Positions 15,674 to 25,025 of a stretch of 64,000 nt of DNA are shown in pieces. The translations under genes were made by a program, and so were the position numbers. This stretch comes from Aliamphritea hakodatensis (GTDB lineage: Bacteria; Pseudomonadota; Gammaproteobacteria; Pseudomonadales; Balneatricaceae). Numbering within the stretch: the first letter of the stretch is position 1; each line of letters begins with the position of its first letter. The notes below the pieces were generated by a model. That model did no database searches. It saw nothing but the letters and a program-made list of their open reading frames with translations, and was not told where the DNA came from. Where the stretch lies: positions 2,108,001 through 2,172,000 of the forward strand of contig NZ_AP025281.1 in the NCBI RefSeq assembly GCF_024347195.1, read 5' to 3'.

Positions 15674-17623
15674 TTAACATTTTTGCCGGGGACTTTCGTT
15701 CGGGGGGGGCGCGTTGTGCTTAAGGTATGCTGTTGCTTCCTCAGGCGTCAGGCCGGTCATGCTTTCGCCGTTGAGGAGCCGCAGGCTGATGCGGTTGGTC
15801 TCACTTTCCTGTGCGCCGATAACCACCATGAACGGTACTTTACTGAGGGTATGCTGACGGATCTTATGGCCGATTTTCTCCCGGCCAGCGTCAAAGGCTG
15901 TTCGCAGGCCTGCCTGCCGGAAGGTTTGATAAATCTGTTCAGCATATTTGTTCGATTTATCGGATATCGGTAGTACGGCGACCTGTACCGGTGCCAGCCA
16001 GGCGGGCAGTTTACCGGCGTAGTGTTCAATCAGAATGCCGGTAAAACGTTCCAGTGATCCGAACAGTGCCCGGTGCAGCATCACCGGTGTTTGCTGTTCA
16101 CCCTGTTCGTCAATATATGAAAGTCCGAACCGCTTTGGCAGGTTCATATCTACCTGAAGGGTGCCGCATTGCCAGTCGCGGCCAATGGAGTCGCGGAGGG
16201 TGAATTCCAGTTTTGGCCCATAGAAGGCGCCTTCGCCTTCATTCAGCTGATAGGGCAGTGACAGGCTGAGCAGCGAGGTAACCAGCGCAGATTCGAGAGT
16301 ATCCCAGGTGGCATCGTCGCCGATCCGGTTATCCGGCCGGGTGGATAGTTTGATGTGCACATCGTTAAAGCCGAAATCCCGGTAAATGGCCAGCACCAGT
16401 TCAATGACTCTGATGCATTCCTCCTGTACCTGACTCAGCGTGCAGTAAATATGCGCATCGTCCTGGGTAAAATGCCGCACCCGGAGCAGGCCATGCAGGG
16501 CACCGGACGGTTCATAACGGTGAACCTTGCCGAATTCAGCCATGCGGATCGGCAGGTCACGGTAGCTTTTCAGGCCGTGGTCATACATCAGTACACTGCC
16601 GGGGCAGCTCATGGGTTTGAGTGCCATGGTGCGGCCGTCCGGGGTTGTATTGGTATACATGTGATCCCGGTAGTTTTGCCAGTGGCCGGATTGTTCCCAC
16701 AGGTTACGGTCCATCAGGTCTGGCGTGTTTACTTCTTCATAGCCTTCGTTGTGTTGTTGGTGGCGCATGTAGCCGAGCAGTTGCTGAAACAGTGTCCAGC
16801 CTTTGGGGTGCCAGAAAACGGCACCGGGGGCGGCATCGGAAAAGTGAAACAGGTCGAGGGCTTTACCCAGTCGGCGATGATCACGTTTTTCGGCTTCTTC
16901 CATCATGGTCAGATAAGCCCGCAGGGCTTTTTTATCTTCCCAGGCGGTGCCGTAAATTCTTTGCAGCTGTTCGTTATCAGAGTTACCCCGCCAGTAGGCA
17001 CCGGAGAGTTTGGTCAGCTTAAAGTGTTTGAGAAACCGGGTATTCGGAACATGAGGCCCGCGGCACATGTCGATGTATTCCTGATGATGATAGAGGGCCA
17101 TTGCCGGTACATCCGGCATATCTTCAATCAGCTGAACCTTGTAGCTTTCCTCCCGGGCGCTGAAGACCCTGATGGCTTCTTCTCTGGGGACCACTGTTTT
17201 CTTAACCGGGTAGTTGGTGGCGATCAGCGTGTGCATCCGTTGTTCAATGGCGTCCAGATCGGCTGGTGTGAAAGGGCGTTCTGCGCTGATGTCATAGTAA
17301 AAGCCGTGTTCGATGACCGGGCCGATCACCATTTTGGCGGCCGGGTAGAGCTGCTTAACCGCCTGGCCTAACAGGTGCGCACATGAATGCCGGATAATGG
17401 CCTGACCTTCCGGATCTTTTGGGGTGATTATACGTACCTGGGCGTCCCGGGTTATCAGGTCGCAGGTATCGCAAAGCTGGCCGTCTGCTTCACCTGCCAG
17501 GGTGTTTTTAGCAAGGCCGGGGCCGATGCTTTCAGCGATCTGCATGACGGTTACCGGTCCGGGAAACTGGCGTACCGATTGATCAGGGAGGGTTACAGAG
17601 ACAGGGGTGTTAAGGTTTGTCAT
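15674..17623 (-). CDS. thrS: Threonyl-tRNA synthetase, probable zinc-limitation paralogue
   Basis: This 649-aa full-length enzyme has an N-terminal TGS domain (about 1-68), an editing domain with HSCAH (79-83) and CRGPH (187-191), a class II catalytic core (about 255-540) and an anticodon-binding domain. The zinc ligands known from E. coli ThrRS are all kept: C340, H391 and H517. The housekeeping thrS is normally followed by infC-rpmI-rplT; here it stands between pyrC-like and gamma-carbonic-anhydrase genes behind a Zur box. So it is more likely a second, Zur-controlled copy, as known for Anabaena thrS2. Whether another thrS exists lies outside the window. Confidence 0.93.
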   Translation of the reverse strand: MTNLNTPVSVTLPDQSVRQFPGPVTVMQIAESIGPGLAKNTLAGEADGQLCDTCDLITRDAQVRIITPKDPEGQAIIRHSCAHLLGQAVKQLYPAAKMVIGPVIEHGFYYDISAERPFTPADLDAIEQRMHTLIATNYPVKKTVVPREEAIRVFSAREESYKVQLIEDMPDVPAMALYHHQEYIDMCRGPHVPNTRFLKHFKLTKLSGAYWRGNSDNEQLQRIYGTAWEDKKALRAYLTMMEEAEKRDHRRLGKALDLFHFSDAAPGAVFWHPKGWTLFQQLLGYMRHQQHNEGYEEVNTPDLMDRNLWEQSGHWQNYRDHMYTNTTPDGRTMALKPMSCPGSVLMYDHGLKSYRDLPIRMAEFGKVHRYEPSGALHGLLRVRHFTQDDAHIYCTLSQVQEECIRVIELVLAIYRDFGFNDVHIKLSTRPDNRIGDDATWDTLESALVTSLLSLSLPYQLNEGEGAFYGPKLEFTLRDSIGRDWQCGTLQVDMNLPKRFGLSYIDEQGEQQTPVMLHRALFGSLERFTGILIEHYAGKLPAWLAPVQVAVLPISDKSNKYAEQIYQTFRQAGLRTAFDAGREKIGHKIRQHTLSKVPFMVVIGAQESETNRISLRLLNGESMTGLTPEEATAYLKHNAPPPNESPRQKC

Positions 17624-17742
17624 AGTTGGGTTTTAGTCTTTTTATGAAGCGTGTGATGACGGGATGATGCTTTGTTTGGCAATTATCCGGCCGCTAAAGG
17701 GAAAAGCCTGTCGGAGTCAGGGGCTATTGGCCTCTTCAGGGG

Positions 17743-19110
17743 TTACTTTTCAATGGTTCGAAGCGGCCTGTGCAGGTTTGCAGCGTCTGAAAATCGCAGT
17801 GGCATTGCCGCGTTGTTCAGGGGAAGTACCTGATTGCCGTCAAACACTTGCTGACCATTCACCCAGGTACCGCAAATCCGGGATGAGAAGGTGGTGCCGT
17901 CAAAGGGTGTCCACTGGCAGTGATACAGCGAATTGCGGTGGGAAACCGGTGTGCTCTGCTGCGGGTCGACCAGCACCAGATCCGCATAATAGCCTTCACG
18001 GATAAAGCCCCGTTCTGCCACGCGGTAGCGTATTGCCGGATTATGGGCGACTTTTTTAACCACCTGTTCAATGGATAAGCGGTTTTGCTGCACGTGTTCC
18101 AGCAGACTGAGCAGTGCGTGCTGAACCAGTGGCATCCCCGCCGGTGCCGCAGGGTAGGGCTGGTGTTTTTCTGCCCGGGTATGCGGGGCGTGATCGGTAG
18201 CAATGATGTCGATCTGGGCGCTGTGCAGTGCGTGAATCAGTGCAGTGCGGTCCTGTGAGGTTTTGATCGCCGGATTACATTTAATCAGGTTGCCCAGCGG
18301 CTCATAATCCTGATCACTGAACCACAGATGGTGTACGCAGGCTTCAGCGGTAATATGTTTTGTATCAACCGGCCCGGGGGAAAACAGGCCCAGTTCTTTT
18401 TCGGTGGTGATATGCAGCACGTGCAGCTGGCTGTTGTACTTTCTGGCCAGTTCCACGGCATAGGAAGAGGATGCATAGCAGGCTGCAGTATCACGGATGA
18501 CCGGATGATCCTGAATGGTCGCTTCATAACCCGGAGGGTAGTTTTTTACGTTATCCGCAATCACGGGGCCGCTTTCACAGTGGGTGGCGATTAATACCGG
18601 GCTTTCCCGGAAGATGGCTTCCAGCGCAACCGGGTTTTCAACCAGAAGGTTTCCTGTTGATGCGCCCATAAACACTTTTACGCCGCACGAAGTTGTCGGG
18701 TCCAGCGCTTTGATTTCGTCCAGATTGTGTTCCGTCGCACCCAGATAGAACGCATAGTTTGCATATGAGTGTTGCCGGGCAATCAGGTTTTTTTCCCGGA
18801 TGGCACTGTGGGTGGTGGTGGCGGGGTTGACGTTGGGCATCTCCATATAGCTGGTTATCCCACCGGCGACAGCGGCCCGTGATTCGCTGGCAATGGTTCC
18901 TTTGTGGGTCAGCCCGGGCTCACGAAAATGAACCTGATCATCGATCATACCCGGTAAGAGCCAGCAGCCCTGTGCATCGGTTACGGTTTCATCCGGGCGG
19001 GCGGGAATGTCTTTGTCGATCCGGTCGATCCGCTGTCCGTTGATCCGAACATCGGCCTCATATATTTTTCCTTCGTTAACGATGCGGGCATTTTTAATCA
19101 GTGTTGTCAT
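17743..19110 (-). CDS. pyrC: Dihydroorotase-like amidohydrolase (PyrC2 type)
   Basis: This is a 455-aa amidohydrolase of the class I dihydroorotase group. GMIDDQVHFREPGLTHKG (54-71) is the metal-binding strand, GVKVFMGAST carries the usual carboxylated Lys, and DHAPH is the late metal/substrate motif. The canonical HxH is QxH here (Q59, H61), so one metal-ligand His is missing. This suggests altered or reduced zinc demand. It catalyses carbamoyl-aspartate/dihydroorotate interconversion in pyrimidine synthesis. It is the first gene after the Zur box at 19168 and leads thrS and the gamma-carbonic anhydrase. Confidence 0.87.
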   Translation of the reverse strand: MTTLIKNARIVNEGKIYEADVRINGQRIDRIDKDIPARPDETVTDAQGCWLLPGMIDDQVHFREPGLTHKGTIASESRAAVAGGITSYMEMPNVNPATTTHSAIREKNLIARQHSYANYAFYLGATEHNLDEIKALDPTTSCGVKVFMGASTGNLLVENPVALEAIFRESPVLIATHCESGPVIADNVKNYPPGYEATIQDHPVIRDTAACYASSSYAVELARKYNSQLHVLHITTEKELGLFSPGPVDTKHITAEACVHHLWFSDQDYEPLGNLIKCNPAIKTSQDRTALIHALHSAQIDIIATDHAPHTRAEKHQPYPAAPAGMPLVQHALLSLLEHVQQNRLSIEQVVKKVAHNPAIRYRVAERGFIREGYYADLVLVDPQQSTPVSHRNSLYHCQWTPFDGTTFSSRICGTWVNGQQVFDGNQVLPLNNAAMPLRFSDAANLHRPLRTIEK

Positions 19111-19167
19111 GTTCTGAGGTGTCTGACCTTATGAGTTTAGCGTTGGAAAGATCATAGCATGATAATT

Positions 19168-19184
19168 ATGTTATAATATAACAT
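19168..19184 (-). promoter_or_regulatory. Zur box
   Basis: ATGTTATAATATAACAT is a perfect 17-bp palindrome equal to the core of the gammaproteobacterial Zur operator consensus. It lies 58 bases upstream of the pyrC-like start. Under zinc sufficiency Zur would block the pyrC-thrS-carbonic-anhydrase operon; under zinc shortage the operon opens. Confidence 0.85.
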
Positions 19185-19460
19185 TTAATTGATTGTGCTT
19201 TTATAAAGCAACCACCAGTGCCTCCGTAGGCCGGATCAGAGCAGGTTGCAGTCGTAGCTCAGGAGTGTTTCTGATTCTTTGCTGATGGTGATGTTATTTG
19301 TCAGTAACGGTCTGTTGATTTTGCTCTGTTCCGCGGGTTTTACTGATCAATGCCTTCCTTGAAAGAACTGTTAAAAAAAATCCGTTAAATCTTAGGCTTA
19401 TGGCGGGAACAGTTCTGTTTTCGTCGCAGATAATAGCGTTTATTTTCCGTGCTACTACTT

Positions 19461-19491
19461 TATAATGAGAGTGAGAATGATGTTCATTCTC
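19461..19491 (+). promoter_or_regulatory. Promoter with Fur-like palindrome
   Basis: TATAAT at 19461-19466 is followed by GAGAATGATGTTCATTCTC (19473-19491), a perfect dyad of 8-bp arms around TGT. It matches 15 of 19 positions of the classical Fur box when aligned by eye. Its place at the expected transcription start would suit repression. The -35 hexamer is poor. Confidence 0.5.
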
Positions 19492-19633
19492 TTTGTTGGC
19501 AGATCTGTGTGTCAGTTGCTTTGTGCCCCGTTTCTGAAGCACTTCTGTTGTATTTGATTTTCAGGATGTATACCTGAGCAGACTGCCTTTGCAGCATGTT
19601 TCACTGCTGAAGGGCGTTATTGGAGAAACACTA

Positions 19634-20422
19634 TTGTCTGAGTTAGCACCTACGGGAATGGATGCACATAAACCTGCAGAAATTACCCGACGCATTCGCC
19701 TTACCGGCATTGCTAAGGCCGAAATGGCACTTGTTCCGTTAATCACTCTGTCGGTTCTGGCGGGGATTTTTATCGGTTTCGGGGCACTGTTTTATACCAA
19801 AACCACCTCAGGTCTGGATGTTTTATACCCGCCGATTTTACTGTTAGGCGGGTTGGCGTTTTCGCTGGGGCTTATCCTGGTTGTGGTTTCCGGTGCGGAG
19901 TTATTTACCGGTAACACGATGATTGTAATGGCGGTGGTGGACGGCAAAGTCAGCCTCGCTAAATTGCTGCGCAACTGGTCGATTGTGCTGTTGGGTAATC
20001 TGATTGGCAGCATGATTATTCTGGCACTGGTGTACTGGGCCGGGTTATTTAAAGGCGATGTAGCCGAGCGGGCTATGCAGGTCGCAGTCGCCAAAACCTC
20101 ACTCACCTGGGTGGAAGCATTTTGCCGTGGCGTACTGTGTAACGCACTGGTATGTCTGGCGGTGTGGATGACAGTATCAGCACGGACTACTTCAGGCATG
20201 ATCATGGCAATTGTCTGGCCAATAACCGGCTTTGTGGCCATGGGTATGGAGCATTCCGTAGCCAATATGTACATGATTCCGGCAGGCATTCTGTCCGGTG
20301 CAGATATCAGTTTTGGTGCTGTGCTGAATAATATTTTCCCGGTGTTACTGGGGAATATTGTTGGGGGTGCCGGGGGTGTCGCACTGTTCTACCGGATTGC
20401 GTACGGTAATACTGCGGGCTGA
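19634..20422 (+). CDS. Formate/nitrite transporter (FNT) family protein
   Basis: This is a 262-aa pore-type channel with six membrane helices. The KPAEITRRIRLTGIAKAE N-terminal amphipathic helix, SGAELFTGNT and CNALVCLAVWM are FNT hallmarks. I chose the TTG at 19634 because GGAG sits 8 bases before it; TTG 19589 and ATG 19658 are alternatives. FNT channels carry formate, nitrite, hydrosulfide or related small acids. There is no formate or nitrite enzyme gene beside it, so the substrate is open. Confidence 0.85.
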   Translation: MSELAPTGMDAHKPAEITRRIRLTGIAKAEMALVPLITLSVLAGIFIGFGALFYTKTTSGLDVLYPPILLLGGLAFSLGLILVVVSGAELFTGNTMIVMAVVDGKVSLAKLLRNWSIVLLGNLIGSMIILALVYWAGLFKGDVAERAMQVAVAKTSLTWVEAFCRGVLCNALVCLAVWMTVSARTTSGMIMAIVWPITGFVAMGMEHSVANMYMIPAGILSGADISFGAVLNNIFPVLLGNIVGGAGGVALFYRIAYGNTAG

Positions 20423-20515
20423 TTTTACCGGCTGGAGAGGCAGAATGGTTTGGTTGCTGGCTGAAGGTGAGAGGTATCTCAGCCAGCAATGTTCTGATGT
20501 TGCGTCGTCAGCCGG

Positions 20516-20683
20516 TTACTGATCTTCTCGCGGGGGGACAAATACGATGATGGAGACCACGATCAGAATCACTGCACCAGCGATGTAGCCGAGGCGTTCG
20601 AGGCTCAGGCCTGGCATACCGTGTGCCTGATAAAATAAAAACAGTGCCAGACAGACGGCGACTACTGCTCCTAAAATTTTCAT
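20516..20683 (-). CDS. Small membrane protein (55 aa)
   Basis: An ORF of 55 codons starts MKILGAVVAVCLALFLFYQAHG, giving a first hydrophobic segment (residues 3-20). A second segment follows at about 33-50, and the end is the charged PPREDQ. TGGAAAA lies before the ATG. The paired-helix pattern, good start and lack of overlap with other genes support a real small inner-membrane protein. Family and role are unknown to me. Confidence 0.6.
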   Translation of the reverse strand: MKILGAVVAVCLALFLFYQAHGMPGLSLERLGYIAGAVILIVVSIIVFVPPREDQ

Positions 20684-20857
20684 ATATTTTCCAGTTAGTT
20701 GTGATTATTGTCTTAACAGCATGTTACTGAATTCACCGCCGCTGGCAACATACTTTGCATGGCGACAGTTATGTTTTTGCTGGCCGTGGTATCGGCGGTT
20801 ATTACCCTTGGGCCGTATCACCGCAAGGGGCTCTTGCTCATTTTGAGATCAGCGATG

Positions 20858-22627
20858 TCAGCCTGCTGGTCTGTTTTCCGCATCCTGTTCCCCGTTGCTG
20901 GCGCCGGCACCGCAGCTCTGGTTACGGCCCCGTGACTTGGCCCGGTACAGTGCCTGATCGGCCTGATCAAACAGTGTTTCAGGGGATATCTGCTTTAAGT
21001 GCTGACTGACAGCATAGCCAATGCTGATGGTGAGAATTCTTTCAGGCACTGCCGAGGCCTGATGCGCGATCTCCAGCTTACAGATCTGTTCCCTTAAACG
21101 TTCAGCCGTCTGGCTGACGTATGTGCCGTTGGGGGCCGAAAGAATGATGGCAAATTCTTCACCGCCATAGCGGGCGATGAGATCCCCGGGGCGGCGCAGC
21201 ACATCTGCATCCTGCAGGGCCTGAGCGACATGGCGCAGGCATTCGTCACCCTGCAGATGGCCGTAATGGTCGTTGTATTCTTTAAAGTGATCAATGTCGA
21301 TCAGCAGAATCGCCAGTGGTTTGTTATCCCGGCTGCACTGCAGCCACTCACTTTGCAGGTGAGCATCAAAGTTACGGCGGTTTGCCAGTTGAGTCAGGCT
21401 GTCGGTGGTGGCCTGTACTTCCAGTTCACGGTTGGCGGTTTCCAGCTGTTTGCGGGTGGTATTCAGTTCAGCAGTACGCTGTTCCACCAATTGTTCCAGT
21501 ATGTCTTTGGATTGCTGTAAGTACCGTTTTTTCGCTTGCTGGCTGCGAATGATATAGGCCAGCAGCAATACTGCCATGAGCATAATCAGGCTCAGCACCC
21601 CGAGTACCGTCTGGCGGGTCTGGTAATAAGGTGTCAGAGCTTCATCGACGTCTATTTCGGTGGTAACCCCAAAGCCAAGGTCGTGATCCCACAGCCAGGC
21701 GCCGAATACCGGCACCCCGCGGTAATCCCGATAGCCATCCACATTGATGCCGGATATGCCCCGGGTCGCCTCAGCGGCCATCAGGGTCAGGGGCTGTTGC
21801 CGGGGTGGGTGATCCGGCAGGTAACCTTCCAGCAGATTGCCGCCGGGGTCGGTAATCCGGATATTCAGAATGCTGTTGCTGTCCGGGCTGATCAGGTTCT
21901 TTTTGCGCAGCTGATGTTCGAAGCGGCTTTCGGTGATCATCATGCCCCGTTCATCAAAGGCATAGGTTTCGCCTGTATCGCCCAGACGGGCCAGGCCAGA
22001 TACATGGTTAAACAGGGTATTCAGATTGATCCGCAGGGCCAGCACGGCAATGATTTCATCATCCTGCCGGATCGGGGAAACCACGAATATGGTCAGAGAG
22101 CGCTGCTTGTCACTGGCGGCTCTGCCGGACAGGGGAACATCAGAGAACAGGGTCGGTATAAACAGGGTTTCACCCTTAAAGGCGCGGTTCAGGTAAGCGG
22201 GCCTTTGCATGTGAATCAGATTCAGGCTGTTCAGGTTGTTGTCCCGCATAGAACCGATATTCAGGCGGGCAGGTGAGATAATAAAAAATCCCAGATCACT
22301 TTCTTTGCGCAGTTTAGGTGTCAGGTATTCGCGCATACGGGTCAGCGCCAGTGATTGTTCTGCAGTGTTACCGTTGAGCAGCTTTGCGGTCATATCGACG
22401 ACCGCCGGGGTTGTTGCCAGCTCTTTAACGTCTCTCTTACGGTACTGAATCCAGACCTGATAAGTGGTAACTGTGGTTTGCAGAACCGTTTTAAGGGACG
22501 TACGGATCTGTTGCTTTGTGGCCTGTTCGATATTATTGATTGCGTAACTGGTGATACCGGTTACGACTGCCAGAAACAGCAGTGTCAGCAGGGAGGTAAA
22601 CAGAGGATATTGCGCGATTCTGGGCAT
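20858..22627 (-). CDS. Membrane diguanylate cyclase with periplasmic Cache-type sensor
   Basis: This 589-aa protein has an N-terminal membrane helix (about 10-30), a periplasmic sensor of roughly 300 residues that looks like a double Cache domain, a second helix (about 341-360), a coiled coil (about 365-405) and a GGDEF domain. The active site is GGEEF (488-492). The inhibitory RxxD site is present at 479-482 (RPGD), so product feedback is expected. It should make cyclic di-GMP in response to an extracytoplasmic ligand. It is a single-gene unit with no adjacent phosphodiesterase. Confidence 0.9.
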   Translation of the reverse strand: MPRIAQYPLFTSLLTLLFLAVVTGITSYAINNIEQATKQQIRTSLKTVLQTTVTTYQVWIQYRKRDVKELATTPAVVDMTAKLLNGNTAEQSLALTRMREYLTPKLRKESDLGFFIISPARLNIGSMRDNNLNSLNLIHMQRPAYLNRAFKGETLFIPTLFSDVPLSGRAASDKQRSLTIFVVSPIRQDDEIIAVLALRINLNTLFNHVSGLARLGDTGETYAFDERGMMITESRFEHQLRKKNLISPDSNSILNIRITDPGGNLLEGYLPDHPPRQQPLTLMAAEATRGISGINVDGYRDYRGVPVFGAWLWDHDLGFGVTTEIDVDEALTPYYQTRQTVLGVLSLIMLMAVLLLAYIIRSQQAKKRYLQQSKDILEQLVEQRTAELNTTRKQLETANRELEVQATTDSLTQLANRRNFDAHLQSEWLQCSRDNKPLAILLIDIDHFKEYNDHYGHLQGDECLRHVAQALQDADVLRRPGDLIARYGGEEFAIILSAPNGTYVSQTAERLREQICKLEIAHQASAVPERILTISIGYAVSQHLKQISPETLFDQADQALYRAKSRGRNQSCGAGASNGEQDAENRPAG

Positions 22628-22850
22628 TCTGGCAGATTCCGGAAAGACTGACGTTCCTGCCAGTCAGAAGTATGCCACACCTTGGCTATATCAACGGCCG
22701 TAGTATACCGTGTTGCGGCCCATTCATTCCAACGAAATGTGTTAAAAAATTGTTACTGAATGTACCGGTGTTATCCGGGTACTGTGACAGCGGGCGCGGT
22801 GGTCTTTAGGGATAACCGGGTCACTCTGGCCAGCGCAGATTTTTCAGAAT

Positions 22851-23753
22851 TCAAACAGGGGACGCTAACTGTGCCTTCAGCATAGACAGAAATCCTGACA
22901 CCCTTGCGGAGCGTGTTGTTACCGGCGTGCTGAGCAGTGCCACTATGTTGGCTGCAGGCAGGCTGTAGTCGGGCAGAAGACGCACCAGCTCGCCGCTTTC
23001 CAGTTGGGGTTGTACATCCCATTCAGAGCGCATGATGATGCCCAGACCGGACCGGGCCCAGTCTTTAATTACCCTGCCTTCGTTGCAGGCCAGGGCTGGC
23101 GTGATCCTGACGACATCCTCTTTGCCGGTATGTTGGTGTGTGAATTGCCACACGGTGACGTCTTCATTATTTTCTCTCAGGGCAATGCACTGGTGTTTCA
23201 GCAGGTCCCGGGGTGTTTCGGGGCAGCCCATTTCTTCAATGTATTGTGGTGATGCACACAGAAAGCGTTGATTTTTGCGCAGGGTGATCATTTTCAGTGA
23301 AGAATCATTTAATGCGCCGATGTAAATGATGATGTCCCATTTGTGATGACTGGCCCAGTTGGGGGTGTCGGACAGTTCAAGCTCTATATCCAGTTGCGGG
23401 TGCTGTCGCTTGTAGGCTTCGAGTAGCGGGGCGATATGGTCATTTCCAAAGCCTAACGGTGCCAGAACCCGCAATTTGCCACGGACCTGTTGCTTGCGCT
23501 CATCGAGCTGATCCTGAAGTTCATCCAGTTCCTGCAGTATTGAAATTCCCTTATCCAGTAACATCTGGCCTTCTTCCGTCAGACTGACGGTCCGCGAAGG
23601 TCGCTGAATCAGGGTAACCGACAGTTTTTTCTCAATATGCTGAATCCGCTGTGTGACAGACGGGGGGGTAATATTTAAGGCTCTGGCCGCATCAGCCAGC
23701 GTTCTGTGGCTGGCGATGTTCATGATGAAGCGCAGGTCTTCAGTTGTAATCAT
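22851..23753 (-). CDS. LysR-family transcriptional regulator
   Basis: This 300-aa protein has an N-terminal HTH (IMNIASHRTLADAARALNITPPSVTQRIQHIE) and a full effector domain. It is divergent from the DSD1-type enzyme gene with about 100 bases between, so it probably controls that two-gene unit. Confidence 0.87.
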   Translation of the reverse strand: MITTEDLRFIMNIASHRTLADAARALNITPPSVTQRIQHIEKKLSVTLIQRPSRTVSLTEEGQMLLDKGISILQELDELQDQLDERKQQVRGKLRVLAPLGFGNDHIAPLLEAYKRQHPQLDIELELSDTPNWASHHKWDIIIYIGALNDSSLKMITLRKNQRFLCASPQYIEEMGCPETPRDLLKHQCIALRENNEDVTVWQFTHQHTGKEDVVRITPALACNEGRVIKDWARSGLGIIMRSEWDVQPQLESGELVRLLPDYSLPAANIVALLSTPVTTRSARVSGFLSMLKAQLASPV

Positions 23754-23857
23754 TAGGTTCTGTATTAATGAGTTTGTTAGTGATAGTTAATGTACAGCTA
23801 AATATGTTTTTTAGATACTGATGAGCACTTATTCATCTGCTTTGCCGGAATGTGATT

Positions 23858-25024
23858 ATGCTGAACATCAGATATTTTAATAAATCCCAGTCAGATACTT
23901 ATCAGGCTCTTGATACACCTTGCCTTTGTGTGGATAAACAAACATTTCTGAAGAACCTGATGCATTTACGCACCAGAACCGAAGCTTTGGGGGCCAGCTT
24001 AAGGCCGCACTTTAAAACCGTCAGGGCAGCGGAGGCCTTAAAATACCTGCTGCCTGATAGCTCGTCTCCGATAACGGTTTCAACGCTTAAAGAAGCTGAA
24101 GCGTTAATCAGTGAGGGGTATACGAATGTTATTTATGCTGTTGGTATTTCTGCAGCAAAACTGAAAAGAATAAAGAACTTACAGCACAAAGGGCAGACCA
24201 TACGGGTATTGGCAGATACGCCTGAACAGGCAAATCAGGTGAATCTGTTCTGCGAAGAACACCGTTGTTCAGTTCCGGTATTGTTGGAGATCGATTGCGA
24301 TGGTCACCGTGGAGGTATTCGTCCTGACGACCCGTTGCTTATAGACATTGCGCAGCTACTGCATACAGGTGCTGCTGATTTTAAGGGGGTCTTAACCCAT
24401 GCGGGTGAGTCTTATCACTGCTTAAATCCTGATGCTTTGCGCGAAGCTGCCGCCAACGAAGTCAAAGTTGCGCTGGACGCTGCTGCGAGGCTCAGGGCAG
24501 CGAATATTCCATGTGAAATCGTCAGTGTCGGTTCTACTCCCACCGCTCATCATTATGAAAATCTGGACGGCATTACTGAAGTCAGAGCAGGTGTGTACAG
24601 TTTCTTTGATCTGGTCATGAAAGGCATTGGTATTTGCGAGCTTAATCAGATCGCAGCCACGGTTGCGACCACCGTCATTGGCCATAATCACGAAAAAGGC
24701 TGGTTGTTTGTCGATGCCGGCTGGATGGCGTTATCCGGTGACAGGGGCACGGCTCAGCAGCCACACGATTGCGGTTATGGTCTGGTAGCAGATGAAACCG
24801 GCCAGTTACTGGAAGGTCTCCAGGTAAGCTCGGTCAATCAGGAACATGGCATTCTTACAATGGTAAATGACCGGCAACTGAAACCGGATGATTTCCCGAT
24901 CGGCTCGCGGCTGCATATTTTGCCGAATCATGCGTGCGCAACGGCTGCAATGCATAGCAAGTATCACGTTTTTGATACGCAGGCTGAAACTTACGAAGTA
25001 TGGAACCGGATTCAGGGGTGGTGA
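23858..25024 (+). CDS. DSD1-type PLP enzyme (D-serine dehydratase/3-hydroxy-D-amino-acid aldolase family)
   Basis: This 388-aa fold-type III PLP enzyme has the PLP lysine K53 in LRPHFKT, an IDCDGHRGG phosphate-region block and a C-terminal zinc-binding H358-x-C360 in LPNHAC. The family covers D-serine dehydratase, D-threo-3-hydroxyaspartate dehydratase, D-threonine aldolase and BhcC of the beta-hydroxyaspartate cycle. I chose the ATG at 23858, spaced correctly from CCGGAA. The next gene starts one base after its stop and encodes an ornithine-cyclodeaminase-family reductase, the same fold as BhcD, so a hydroxyaspartate-like or D-amino-acid route is possible. The exact reaction is not assignable. 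Confidence 0.85.
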   Translation: MLNIRYFNKSQSDTYQALDTPCLCVDKQTFLKNLMHLRTRTEALGASLRPHFKTVRAAEALKYLLPDSSSPITVSTLKEAEALISEGYTNVIYAVGISAAKLKRIKNLQHKGQTIRVLADTPEQANQVNLFCEEHRCSVPVLLEIDCDGHRGGIRPDDPLLIDIAQLLHTGAADFKGVLTHAGESYHCLNPDALREAAANEVKVALDAAARLRAANIPCEIVSVGSTPTAHHYENLDGITEVRAGVYSFFDLVMKGIGICELNQIAATVATTVIGHNHEKGWLFVDAGWMALSGDRGTAQQPHDCGYGLVADETGQLLEGLQVSSVNQEHGILTMVNDRQLKPDDFPIGSRLHILPNHACATAAMHSKYHVFDTQAETYEVWNRIQGW

Positions 25025-25025
25025 G

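Larger units (their letters stand above)
19111..19633. other. Divergent regulatory region between pyrC and the FNT gene
   Basis: About 520 bases without a credible gene. It holds the Zur box (19168-19184) on the pyrC side, a TATAAT at 19461-19466 and a Fur-like palindrome (19473-19491) on the transporter side. Between them I see only AT-rich sequence with no clear RNA structure. Confidence 0.6.

Noticed and set aside
16355..17371. A 338-codon plus-strand ORF inside thrS
   Set aside because: It is fully antisense to a gene with clear synthetase motifs; its composition (His, Phe, Gly rich) is that of a reverse-frame shadow.
15674..17623. thrS as the housekeeping translation operon copy
   Set aside because: No infC, rpmI or rplT follow, and neighbours plus the Zur box point to a zinc-limitation copy.
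21536..22276. A 246-codon plus-strand ORF opposite the diguanylate cyclase
   Set aside because: Antisense to a well-supported GGDEF protein, with no recognisable domain.
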